From Grimontia indica (GTDB taxonomy: Bacteria; Pseudomonadota; Gammaproteobacteria; Enterobacterales; Vibrionaceae): a stretch of 64,000 bases of DNA. Under the pieces are notes generated by a model. The model was not told where the DNA came from and ran no database searches. It saw only the letters and a list, made by a program, of their open reading frames with translations. Below, in pieces: positions 47,193 through 54,796 of this stretch. The stretch is from contig NZ_ANFM02000036.1 of NCBI RefSeq assembly GCF_000333895.2, positions 1 through 64,000 of the forward strand. Reading direction: 5' to 3'. The translations under genes were made by a program, and so were the position numbers. Numbering within the stretch: the first letter of the stretch is position 1; each line of letters starts with the position of its first letter.

Positions 47193-48119
47193 ATGCCAGG
47201 CGCTTTTGCTCATATCACCGCAGTTAACGTGGCTTCTGCGAACAACGCTTTGATGACTCTAAATATGCCCCGAGAAGCCAAAAAGGCTTTGGCTCAAAAC
47301 AAAAGGTATTTGGAACTCGGTTGCGTCAGCCCTGATTACCCTTATCTGGATCTCATGGATTCAGCACAAAACAAATGGGCTGACGAAATGCATTACAACA
47401 ATGTGGGCAAGTTAATAAGCACCCTCGTTCAGCAAGTGAAATCAGTAAATAGCGAACACCAAGAAAAAGCCTTTGCGTGGCTATGTGGCTTCGTCGCGCA
47501 CGTTGCCGCTGACATTACCATTCATCCCGTGGTTGAAATGAAAGTTGGCCCTTACGCTGAAAACACTAAAGCCCATCGTGTTTGTGAAATGAATCAGGAT
47601 ACCTATATCTGGTCTTCTCGATTGAACCTTGGCGATATTGGCATGGCTGACCGTGTAAAAGAAAACATAGGCAGCTGTGTAGATGTTAATGACGACAGTT
47701 CGATTTATCCGATTATCAACGACATCTGGCACACTGCGCTCAATGCTGTCTACTCAGACTATGCCAGTGAATGTCAGCCTAACATCAACGCTTGGCACAA
47801 GGGTTTCCAAACAGTTGTAGACAACGCGGAGGAGTCACATCGTTTGTTTCCGTGGGCTAGACATGTTGCGTCAAAACAAGGCTTAACCTATCCCCTTCAC
47901 GATGAAGTCGATACAACATTTATCGAAAGCCTCGAAACGCCAGATGGGACAAAACACTATGACGAAGTCTTTGATAAGGCGATTGAGACTATCCAGCTGT
48001 TTTGGGAGCAAACCGCAGCAGCTGTGTTTGAAAGTGCAGAAACTGACTTCTTCAAAAATTGGAATTTAGATACAGGCCGCTGTGAAAACGGACAGCTAAC
48101 AGCTTGGGGGAACCAATGA
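47193..48119 (+). CDS. Zinc-dependent phospholipase C-like protein
   Basis: A 308-residue protein with the fold of bacterial zinc phospholipase C / S1-P1 nuclease relatives. The start PGAFAHITAVN places the zinc-binding His close to the N-terminus. Further His and Asp ligands lie in SPDYPYLDLM, EMHYNN, and FVAHVAADITIHPVVE. There is no signal peptide, so it probably acts in the cytoplasm. It overlaps the next gene by four bases. A role in defence or in membrane lipid attack is inference from its cargo position. Confidence 0.7.
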   Translation: MPGAFAHITAVNVASANNALMTLNMPREAKKALAQNKRYLELGCVSPDYPYLDLMDSAQNKWADEMHYNNVGKLISTLVQQVKSVNSEHQEKAFAWLCGFVAHVAADITIHPVVEMKVGPYAENTKAHRVCEMNQDTYIWSSRLNLGDIGMADRVKENIGSCVDVNDDSSIYPIINDIWHTALNAVYSDYASECQPNINAWHKGFQTVVDNAEESHRLFPWARHVASKQGLTYPLHDEVDTTFIESLETPDGTKHYDEVFDKAIETIQLFWEQTAAAVFESAETDFFKNWNLDTGRCENGQLTAWGNQ

Positions 48120-48544
48120 GATTAATTACCACTCTTGCATTGCTTATGGCTTTAACGTCTTGCTCAACACAGGCCAAATACTCAGATGAAGTCATGTATG
48201 ACATGGCTTCAATTCTGAAAGATGTATCCCAAGCTGTTGACGGTGAACTTAAGTGGGGGAATACCGAAGGACTCAGCCAAGAAGAGATTATATCAAGTGC
48301 CACCTCAACCAATCCCAATCAGCTACCTGAGCTTGAAGTGCTAGCCAAAGAAGGAAAAGTGGCTAATTATCGATTACTACAGGAATTCCAAGGGGACAAT
48401 GCGGTCATGCTGATATGTGATGGTAACGTGGCACTTATGGAAGACGCTGGCTGCAACGCTGAATTTGACAAGATCTACTGGAAATCACCAAGTTCAAATA
48501 CTTGTAGCATCAATCTTGATACGGCTGCGATTTGCTCCAACTAG
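48116..48544 (+). CDS. Small lipoprotein coupled to the phospholipase-like gene
   Basis: A 142-residue lipoprotein. The signal MRLITTLALLMALTSC has its lipidated Cys at residue 16. The start ATGA overlaps the upstream stop, so translation is coupled. The mature part has a few Cys (MLICDGN, DAGCNAEF, NTCSI, AICSN) that may pair. I do not recognise a family. It could be an immunity or inhibitor partner of the phospholipase-like protein, by analogy with other effector pairs; this is speculation. Confidence 0.7.
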   Translation: MRLITTLALLMALTSCSTQAKYSDEVMYDMASILKDVSQAVDGELKWGNTEGLSQEEIISSATSTNPNQLPELEVLAKEGKVANYRLLQEFQGDNAVMLICDGNVALMEDAGCNAEFDKIYWKSPSSNTCSINLDTAAICSN

Positions 48545-48655
48545 CAGTATGAAGTGGTAAAGCCGCACGACTGGCCAACTTCAATCGAACTACCGGCAAG
48601 GCATTTTAGTTCTCTATTAGAAATCTTTTAACACGTATGGAAAGAAGGAGTTCAA

Positions 48656-48784
48656 ATGGGTATTAAACCAGGGCCTAAGCGCAAAAACGAAGACGGTACA
48701 CCAGACAAGAGGCAGCGTGTTCGTCCGGAGAACCAAAAGAAGCATCCAAAGTTAAAGCCACACGATCACGAAAAAGGTGATTGA
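48656..48784 (+). CDS. 42-residue basic protein
   Basis: A short protein beginning MGIKPGPKRKNEDG and ending HDHEKGD, very rich in Lys, Arg, Pro and His with no hydrophobic part. A strong ribosome site (AAGGAG, seven bases before ATG) supports it as a gene. The composition suggests nucleic acid binding or a disordered peptide. It lies between the phospholipase pair and a perfect hairpin, facing the 4.5S-like RNA on the opposite strand. Confidence 0.6.
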   Translation: MGIKPGPKRKNEDGTPDKRQRVRPENQKKHPKLKPHDHEKGD

Positions 48785-48792
48785 TACTAAGC

Positions 48793-48826
48793 GGTATGAA
48801 GCAGCTCTTTCGAGCAGCTTCATACC
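48793..48826. terminator. Perfect 15-bp hairpin, probable bidirectional terminator
   Basis: Arms ggtatgaagcagctc and gagcagcttcatacc pair perfectly around TTTC. It sits between the 42-residue gene and the 3' side of the 4.5S-like RNA. No long T-run follows on either strand, so termination is likely but not certain. Confidence 0.6.
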
Positions 48827-48869
48827 TAGCTAATTTCCCGCAAGCATAGAACAGGCGTATATCCAATAC

Positions 48870-48983
48870 GGGTGGAAACCCCACAAGCAAACCCTCGGCA
48901 CCCGCTATCTGCATGCTGGCTGCTGCCCTCCGGCTCTGACCAACTACACACAGTCACGCTGCGAGGAAACCTATGGGGTTTCC
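48870..48983 (-). ncRNA. 4.5S/SRP RNA-like paralogue carried by the transposon
   Basis: These 114 nt align without a gap to the host ffs at 60510-60623, with 73 identities (64%). The ends fold into a perfect 10-bp helix (GGAAACCCCA with TGGGGTTTCC). At least five pairs differ from host as compensatory doubles (positions 5/106, 10/101, 18/91, 20/89 and 50/59), which shows selection on the fold. The apical loop is GGAG instead of GGAA, and position 49, in the conserved Ffh-binding loop of SRP RNA, is A instead of G. Its 5' flank (ccaaaaat on the plus strand) also matches that of ffs. It follows the last CRISPR repeat on the same strand without a visible promoter, so co-transcription is likely. 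Confidence 0.85.
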
Positions 48984-49022
48984 AGTGTTTCAAACAAGCC
49001 AAAAATTTCTGGGATGTTGCTT

Positions 49023-49170
49023 TTTCATCTCTGCCTTGCGGCAGGTTTAGGTTCCTAGTGTGGGTTGCTAACTTCCAGACCTTATCTCAACTGCCTATGC
49101 GGCAGGACACTTCATACAGCGAGATATAATTCCGCTTTGTGATTTCTCAGCTACCTATGCGGCAGGACAC
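49023..49170 (-). CRISPR. I-F3 CRISPR array: three 28-bp repeats, two 32-bp spacers
   Basis: Read on the minus strand: repeat 1 at 49143-49170 (typical I-F stem CTGCCGCATAGGTAG), spacer 1 at 49111-49142, repeat 2 at 49083-49110 (handle TTGAGATA), spacer 2 at 49051-49082, repeat 3 at 49023-49050 (strongly diverged, CTGCCGCAAGGCAG core). It follows cas6 by 128 bp. Cas6 should cleave 3' of each stem. The diverged repeats around spacer 2 are the known sign of the private, attachment-site guide in I-F3 elements. Spacer 1 matches nothing I noticed in the window. Confidence 0.93.
49051..49082 (-). other. Attachment-site guide spacer matching host ffs
   Basis: The 32-nt spacer, starting AGGTCTGGAAG on the minus strand, matches ffs (60546-60577, minus strand) at 24 positions. 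Mismatches are at 6, 12, 13, 18, 22, 24, 27 and 30. Five of these are the every-sixth positions not paired in a Cascade R-loop, and the rest of the seed is perfect. The dinucleotide next to the protospacer is 5'-TC. Confidence 0.93.
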
Positions 49171-49298
49171 CGTTGTCAAACGGATGGTTTTCTATGTAAA
49201 TCATTCGATTAACTCACTTTCGCCAACAAAACCCTTTTTTATATCAACTTTGTAAGCTTCTGATTTCTAATGCTGCAAAATCCCCACCCCAAAAAGGG
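49171..49298. promoter_or_regulatory. CRISPR leader region
   Basis: The 128 bp between the cas6 stop and the first repeat are AT-rich. They contain inverted arms aaccctttttt (49230-49240) and aaaaagggtt (49291-49300) and a TTGACA-like box next to repeat 1. It may carry an array promoter; this is not shown. Confidence 0.4.
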
Positions 49299-49901
49299 TT
49301 AAACTGGAATACGAATATCTGGCACTGTTCCACGATACGTTTGATTGGTTGCCAATCCATAGCCATTAAACTCCGCATCAGAAACTTCAGCGACATTTTC
49401 CTTTTGAACATGTAACACAAATCGTTGTTGGGTACTCTGGCTATCCATCAGTATTCGATGAAACATTCCAATCGGCTGATTACTTCCTATCCTTTCAGGG
49501 TCAAACTCTTCACCACGCTCAGCTGCTCGCCGCTTGGCTCTCTCAAGCCGTCTTCTTTTCTCGCCCGTAAACAGCTTGGCAATACCCTGATTTCGGTAAA
49601 ATCGAACCTCTGCTGTATCTGCTGGAACTGGCTCTATATTAGTGACCGCAAACAGCCCTTGAGCAAGCATCATTGTGAAATACTGAGTTTGATGAAGCTG
49701 ACTCAACCGCTGCAGGTTGGAAGAGCAAAACATGATTTGATTGCCGAGGCTTTGCTCTGTCCAACGCGGGAATCCCACCCCGATACCACCAATGTGGTGA
49801 AAAACTAAAAAGTCATGCAGGGTTGAGATGCATCGCCCCGCTAATATTTCTTGGCTCGCCTGTTCTGGCAAATAGGTAATCACGAAGTAATAACGCTTCA
49901 C
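49299..49901 (-). CDS. cas6: Cas6 (Csy4-type) CRISPR RNA endonuclease
   Basis: A 200-residue type I-F Cas6. The catalytic His at residue 29 (STLHDFL) matches Csy4 His29. An Arg-rich helix, GEKRRRLERAKRRAAERG, near residues 113-130 would insert in the major groove of the repeat stem. It cuts the pre-crRNA and stays on the 3' hairpin as part of Cascade. It starts at GTG, overlapping the cas7 stop by four bases. Confidence 0.93.
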   Translation of the reverse strand: MKRYYFVITYLPEQASQEILAGRCISTLHDFLVFHHIGGIGVGFPRWTEQSLGNQIMFCSSNLQRLSQLHQTQYFTMMLAQGLFAVTNIEPVPADTAEVRFYRNQGIAKLFTGEKRRRLERAKRRAAERGEEFDPERIGSNQPIGMFHRILMDSQSTQQRFVLHVQKENVAEVSDAEFNGYGLATNQTYRGTVPDIRIPV

Positions 49902-50935
49902 ACAGACCTCGACTTCTGGAACAAACCACCTTTAACCAAAACGGCCATCAGGTAGTGGATATCAGAGGGGATCTCTTCGCTACATTTCAAGCCATCTATC
50001 AGTGCTGCTTTCTCATCGACACTCTTCAGTAGACTGTATGCGTCAATCCCACTTGAAGGGATACGGTGAGCAATAAGGTATTCTTTATCACCTCCATATT
50101 CATGTACCCGCAAACGCTTATCTGCTTCATCAGCCCACCAATCATCTATAAGCTGAATTGCGGCTCCTATTTTCTCAGCATTCAGGCTTGGCCAAATCTG
50201 ACCATCGCCACTTCTTACCTTTGCGTATTCACGGCCAAGGTTGGAACCGTCTTTAGAGTCGCTGAACAATTGGCTCGGGAAGATTTCTTGCATGAATGAG
50301 GCTGAAATGTTCGCTTTAATATCGGCAAACCAAAATGGCTCTTCACCAGACAGGGCCGACGCCAGTTCTCCGGTCAAACCGTTCAATACCTTTTGGGAGT
50401 CATCCTGCCAAGGCTCATGCCAATCAAGATGAAGAGCATTCTCGATTCGGTATTCGTTACCCGCAGAGGTGGCTACAGTTATCGCGAGACCCATGCTTCG
50501 TTGATTTCGCCAAAGCCATTGACCTAGCAGCAGGTTTTTACAATACCTCCGCGCTAGCTCGTCATACCCGCCCGCTCTTTGATAAGCAGCAGCCAAACTA
50601 CAAAGGGCTTCACCCACACTTTGACTGTTACAAACGAAAGGGCTCAAAGAGTTTGCTTCAACGCGCAAAGAGAAACGGCAAACGATTTTGTCTACCGTCG
50701 GGGGGACGTAACACGATTCTCTGCGAACGGGATTCCCGAAGGCTAAATCTTGAGGTTGCAGATTTTTGGGTGAACCGCTGGGTTGATACGCTTCAGAATA
50801 ACTGCATTTCTGACCGACAATCGCATCCTGGTCAATCGGCAAAGGCTTCATCGTGCCATCTGCTTCTTCGTAGAAAAACACGCCCTTACTTGGCCTAAGA
50901 GACCCTTGATAAGAAAGCTGAGTGCAAAGCTCCAT
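49898..50935 (-). CDS. cas7: Cas7 (Csy3-type) Cascade backbone subunit
   Basis: A 345-residue Cas7f protein, the subunit that polymerises along the guide, typically in six copies in this complex. Family features include LSYQGSLRPSKGVFFYEE at the N-terminus, and RRYCKNLLLGQWLWRNQ and GREYAKVRSG in the core. The ATG chosen sits behind AGGGGGTGG, whereas an earlier GTG is inside that site. It begins about ten bases after cas8/5. Confidence 0.93.
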   Translation of the reverse strand: MELCTQLSYQGSLRPSKGVFFYEEADGTMKPLPIDQDAIVGQKCSYSEAYQPSGSPKNLQPQDLAFGNPVRRESCYVPPTVDKIVCRFSLRVEANSLSPFVCNSQSVGEALCSLAAAYQRAGGYDELARRYCKNLLLGQWLWRNQRSMGLAITVATSAGNEYRIENALHLDWHEPWQDDSQKVLNGLTGELASALSGEEPFWFADIKANISASFMQEIFPSQLFSDSKDGSNLGREYAKVRSGDGQIWPSLNAEKIGAAIQLIDDWWADEADKRLRVHEYGGDKEYLIAHRIPSSGIDAYSLLKSVDEKAALIDGLKCSEEIPSDIHYLMAVLVKGGLFQKSRSV

Positions 50936-50944
50936 CACCACCCC

Positions 50945-53011
50945 CTATGCTCTTCGCATTAGGATAGAACCGCCAACGACATCCATTTTCCAAAAACAGG
51001 TCGCATTGAAATATTTCTCACCTTTAAGGCGGATATCTATGGGGGATTTACAATCGCAAAGCCCTATCAATGGCTCTGCGTAGGCGTGGACAGGAGAAAC
51101 ACTGTTTGGTCTTTCGGTGGGTTCTTCCAGCAACTGATATCCCACCATCACTGGCTTTAAGTCCATGTTCAGTTCAGTGAGTTCGCAAAGGTTTTCGAAA
51201 GACTTTGGCGCAGTTTTAGCAGGTACTATCCATCTACCTGTCGCGGGTAACTGTGAAACATGCTCATGTAGGGATCGAGTTGTTCGCAGTGAACACCAGT
51301 CTTTTGACTCGTACAGCGATGGCGGATGAATAACACCGCCTGCAAAGCGCGACGGCAGAGCCGCTTTTATCAAATCAATCAGTTCATCTCGGGTTTGAAG
51401 AAACGACTCTGTCGAATGTACACGAATAGCCAAGTCCATGACCAAATCGCAATGTATGGACTCAACGATACCTGGTCGTTTCAAATGATCACTTCGCTTT
51501 CTCTCTAATGTGGGGCTTGGCAGTTTCAAGCCAGATACGGACGAAGATTCCCGAACATGCCATGCCACACTCTCGAACGTGAACTCACAGCCCAACAGAG
51601 TTTTCAGCTTTCTATCAAAAGCATGAATAAAACCCCATAGAGCCGTTAAGGATGGAATACCGACTAAATAGGGGTTCGCTAAAGAAAGCGCATCAAACAC
51701 TCGAAGGTTCTCTAAATGGATAACCTCGAACTGGGTATCTCGTTGGCCGCACTGATCATTGCCAAGCGTGTCCAGTATCCATCGCAGTTGATTCCTTACC
51801 GGTTCTAACAATTTGGGGTGGTAAGCATATTCAGTTTTCCGATAACCAGCGTCTTGCAATGTTGTATGAAAACGCTGATTAACAAGCTTTAAGAGCGTTG
51901 AATTATCTGACAAGGGTTCAGTGAGAAGCGAACGCTCAGTCTCTCTAATAGCAGCTAGAGTATCAGCTCCGTCTCGAAGACTATCCCTCCATTCCATTAT
52001 CGGCAGCAACCACTCTGCTAAAGCTCTCCTTAGCTGACGAACCAGTGAGATGCGACGTCTACGCCGTCGGCGAAGCAAAGGCTCTTCGTCAAGATGGATG
52101 AGGCTGTCCAATAGACCGATGAAGCGTTTGTTTAGCACTGCCCCTTGGTTGAAAACGGATTTATTAGATTCAACTTGGCGGATCCTGCTTTTGTTCAGGC
52201 TTACTTTGTTTCGCCAGGCTATGTTCAACGGATAGTTCAGAACAGATACGCTTCCGCCTTTCGATGACGCCAAGTCGCCGACACTGGCTGGATGGCTGTG
52301 GCCTATCGTTCGGAAGCGCCCAAGCCTTTGCGTATGAAGCTGCTGGATTTTGGCCTGAACTGCACTGGAAACAACGGGGGTTATAGCCAAATAGTCGTTC
52401 AGCCAAGGAAAACGGACTTGCTTGGAGTAATCGCTCACAGCCGAAGGGAAATGATCAGTATTCCTGGCTTGTTCTAGCTTTAGCCGCCATTCACCAAACT
52501 TAGTTTTAGTCAGGCCAAGCTCACGAAAAGCTCTGCACCAAGCATCACTGTTTTTAATAACGCATTCAGCCAAACACGTCGAACTTTCCTCCCAGATAAA
52601 TCCTGAACAAAACAGCTTAGCCTTGTTCACCTGAGAGGAATTATGAGACCACCCTAGTCTGCACTCGCAGTTTGCTGAACCCAACGCCCCCGTAATCAAG
52701 AGTAAATCACCACACAGAATCCTTTGCGCCTGCACCCGTGTATCTGGGTATTTTAGATTGTGCGTATGCAGCCACCATACTTCTTCAAGACAAGAATCTA
52801 TGTGGGCTTCATCTTTCAAAACTGCTCTTGCTGATTTTCGCGAGGTTAGCGATTCAACTTCATCCCGTTTCAACGTTAGGTTAAGCAGTACAATTAGCGT
52901 TTGAGTCTCTTCACCAGTTACATCAACCAATTCAGAGTAAGCGGCAAACGCTTTGCGAAGCGCAATGTCGGGTTCTTCATGTTCCAGTAGATCTCTCAGC
53001 GTTTTCATCAT
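50945..53011 (-). CDS. cas8: Cas8/Cas5 fusion (Csy1-Csy2) of I-F3 Cascade
   Basis: A 688-residue natural fusion, typical of transposon-borne I-F3 systems. The N-terminal half is Cas8-like, recognising the PAM. The C-terminal part from about residue 400 is Cas5-like (LENLRVFDALSLANPYLVGIPSL) and caps the 5' handle of the guide. Cas3 is absent from the window, so DNA is bound but not degraded. The start ATG overlaps the tniQ stop as TGATG, so the two are translationally coupled. Confidence 0.92.
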   Translation of the reverse strand: MMKTLRDLLEHEEPDIALRKAFAAYSELVDVTGEETQTLIVLLNLTLKRDEVESLTSRKSARAVLKDEAHIDSCLEEVWWLHTHNLKYPDTRVQAQRILCGDLLLITGALGSANCECRLGWSHNSSQVNKAKLFCSGFIWEESSTCLAECVIKNSDAWCRAFRELGLTKTKFGEWRLKLEQARNTDHFPSAVSDYSKQVRFPWLNDYLAITPVVSSAVQAKIQQLHTQRLGRFRTIGHSHPASVGDLASSKGGSVSVLNYPLNIAWRNKVSLNKSRIRQVESNKSVFNQGAVLNKRFIGLLDSLIHLDEEPLLRRRRRRRISLVRQLRRALAEWLLPIMEWRDSLRDGADTLAAIRETERSLLTEPLSDNSTLLKLVNQRFHTTLQDAGYRKTEYAYHPKLLEPVRNQLRWILDTLGNDQCGQRDTQFEVIHLENLRVFDALSLANPYLVGIPSLTALWGFIHAFDRKLKTLLGCEFTFESVAWHVRESSSVSGLKLPSPTLERKRSDHLKRPGIVESIHCDLVMDLAIRVHSTESFLQTRDELIDLIKAALPSRFAGGVIHPPSLYESKDWCSLRTTRSLHEHVSQLPATGRWIVPAKTAPKSFENLCELTELNMDLKPVMVGYQLLEEPTERPNSVSPVHAYAEPLIGLCDCKSPIDIRLKGEKYFNATCFWKMDVVGGSILMRRA

Positions 53012-54243
53012 CACCACGCAGGAAGATAAATATCGCTAGAAACGTCGGTCTGCATTCGAGCTATTCCCAACTCAATGACATTGCGAAGTCGAAATGCAGG
53101 CTTGTGAGGTGGAATAGTCGTTTGCTGATGAGGTCGGTAAGTCAGTTTTAAAAAACCTTCTTGATAGAGCCTTTCAACCTGCTCATAGCTCGTTGAAAGC
53201 ATCGACGCCGTTTCAGACAGAGTTAGTAGAACATCTCCAACATTCGCCATTTTTGATTTTGGGTGGCGAAGAATCAGATGAGACAAATAAGCCAGCAACT
53301 CACGCAATACGAAGTTCTGAGACAAATCTTTTGAAGGCAACCTGGACGAGTGAAGCAACACATCACCAAAGATCTTTCTAAACGGCGTGTGGTTGTATTC
53401 TATGTAACGTGACGCTTCCCAAGTCGCCAGCCTTCTATTCATCGCTGTATGAAAAGATTCAGGCCATTTCTTGAAGAACCCGATAGCACCGCTCAGGCCT
53501 TCTACATTGATTCCGTCACCCTCAAGGTTTCCTACAAACTCCAAGTGATACCACAGAAGCGCACCAAATCGCGTTGATTGATTGCACTTCCCGAGTGCTG
53601 TTGTATCAAAATCAACCGTATCGCCAACGGTTAAGCAACTTAGCAGAATTCGTATAGGGTCAGCCTTTTGAGTCGGCGCATTCTTTAGGTCAAAACCGCA
53701 CTCGCATTCTGTAATGTTTTCACTCGTTAAGTAGTCGAACACAGCCCCACAACTAGGGCATGTATCCATCAAATCCAAATGGTGCTTATGGCAAGCTATA
53801 TAAGGGAAGAAATGCCAAACCTGGGGAATATGTTCTGATTCTTTTAAGCACTCAGGACATATAGGCACGCCAGCCTTCCGAACGAAACACAAAGGGATAT
53901 GTGTTCCTTGCCTATACACTGCGGAATGAGAGAAGCAAAAGCGAGTCGAGGAACCCAACAAGGCAAACTGCAACAGGGGTAGTTCTGTATCGGCAAGTCG
54001 ATCGAGTAAGCGCAGAGCACGAACCCGAAACCCGCTACTCTGAGCTGCATGGTATACGTTCACCATCTTCAACTGGAGTGGAAAAGCCCCGAAAGCCTCT
54101 TGGTCATGCTCATAGAGCCAGTCTTTAACAGCTCTACTAAGCAATTGATAAGACTCAAAGTAGTTAGCCTGACTTAGACGAAGGAGGTAGCTTTCAAGGG
54201 ATTCATCTGATTGATGCTCCACTCTTAGGGAGAATTGAGACAT
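53011..54243 (-). CDS. tniQ: TniQ/TnsD-family target selector
   Basis: A 410-residue protein that joins Cascade and recruits the transposase through TnsC. The N-terminus has VEHQSDESLESYLLRLSQAN. The zinc-binding Cys cluster is CPECLKESEHIPQVWHFFPY followed by ACHKHH and CPSCG. Length is normal for I-F3 TniQ and much shorter than TnsD. It heads the tniQ-cas8/5-cas7-cas6 operon, directly behind an Xre-type palindrome. There is only one tniQ. Confidence 0.94.
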   Translation of the reverse strand: MSQFSLRVEHQSDESLESYLLRLSQANYFESYQLLSRAVKDWLYEHDQEAFGAFPLQLKMVNVYHAAQSSGFRVRALRLLDRLADTELPLLQFALLGSSTRFCFSHSAVYRQGTHIPLCFVRKAGVPICPECLKESEHIPQVWHFFPYIACHKHHLDLMDTCPSCGAVFDYLTSENITECECGFDLKNAPTQKADPIRILLSCLTVGDTVDFDTTALGKCNQSTRFGALLWYHLEFVGNLEGDGINVEGLSGAIGFFKKWPESFHTAMNRRLATWEASRYIEYNHTPFRKIFGDVLLHSSRLPSKDLSQNFVLRELLAYLSHLILRHPKSKMANVGDVLLTLSETASMLSTSYEQVERLYQEGFLKLTYRPHQQTTIPPHKPAFRLRNVIELGIARMQTDVSSDIYLPAW

Positions 54244-54255
54244 TCTTGGCGCACA

Positions 54256-54270
54256 CTAAGGAATACTTAG
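54256..54270. promoter_or_regulatory. Putative Xre operator at tniQ
   Basis: The palindrome ctaaggaatacttag lies 13-27 bp upstream of the tniQ start codon. It is identical to a site upstream of xre (56835-56849). Confidence 0.75.
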
Positions 54271-54296
54271 TAAAGGATGATGCTTTTCATGAGATG

Positions 54297-54333
54297 CAGT
54301 GATATCACAATTGAGATCATCTGGATATCACTG
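54297..54333. promoter_or_regulatory. Second inverted repeat upstream of tniQ
   Basis: Arms cagtgatatc and gatatcactg are perfect over 10 bp with 17 bp between them. It sits in the tniQ-cas promoter region, upstream of the Xre palindrome, and may bind another regulator. Confidence 0.5.
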
Positions 54334-54516
54334 TTTAGACGATGCCAAACAAAAGGACATATACTCGTAGCTGTATTGTGCCTAACACTAGTCTAGATAT
54401 ATCGAAGCGAGAGAGCTTGCAACAGTTCGGCAGTAAAGCCAAATGTACTCAGCGGGGAATTAGATCAGGGGTTGCGACAGCAGTCGAGAGTGTATAAACA
54501 AATTCTGAAAGGGAAC

Positions 54517-54539
54517 CGGCTAGCGTCGCACACTAGCCG
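54517..54539. terminator. Probable terminator of the patatin operon
   Basis: The stem CGGCTAG/CTAGCCG has a nine-base loop and lies 8 bp beyond the stop of the 82-residue gene. Confidence 0.6.
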
Positions 54540-54547
54540 TTTATTTA

Positions 54548-54796
54548 TCACTCAGCATCTACCGTACTATGGGCTTGTTTGTAGTCGTGCGAATCAGACC
54601 GAGATACTGTATTTGACACCTCTCCACTATAGTATATGGATGTTAGTGTCCACTGACCTCGACATCGAGCATTGTTCTTTGCAGTTTTGAAAGAGTTTTT
54701 TTCACGCTCAGAAAAATAGTCATTGCTATCCAATCTCTTAACAATGCTAGATGTTTTACTAACGACAATAGTAACTTTATCTTGTTTATCAAGCAT
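54548..54796 (-). CDS. 82-residue protein coupled to patatin
   Basis: A small polar protein (MLDKQDKVTIVVSKTSSIVK ... ending STVDAE) with a short beta-like start and basic middle part. The ATG lies inside the last codons of the patatin gene (gATGctTGA overlap), with AGGGG before it. The two are therefore an operon with coupled translation. I do not recognise it. It may modulate the phospholipase. Confidence 0.65.
   Translation of the reverse strand: MLDKQDKVTIVVSKTSSIVKRLDSNDYFSEREKNSFKTAKNNARCRGQWTLTSIYYSGEVSNTVSRSDSHDYKQAHSTVDAE

Noticed and set aside
48675-48914. 79-residue minus-strand ORF overlapping the 4.5S-like RNA
   Set aside because: It crosses the RNA, the hairpin and the 42-residue gene, and has no ribosome site or plausible protein character.
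48991-49022. A third 32-nt CRISPR spacer after the last repeat
   Set aside because: The length fits, but no repeat follows it and its far part aligns with the 5' flank of ffs (shared ccaaaaat), so it belongs to the 4.5S-like unit rather than to the array.
49299-54243. A DNA-degrading type I-F immune system
   Set aside because: Cas1 and Cas2/3 are missing and Cas8 and Cas5 are fused next to tniQ, so this is a transposition-guiding Cascade.
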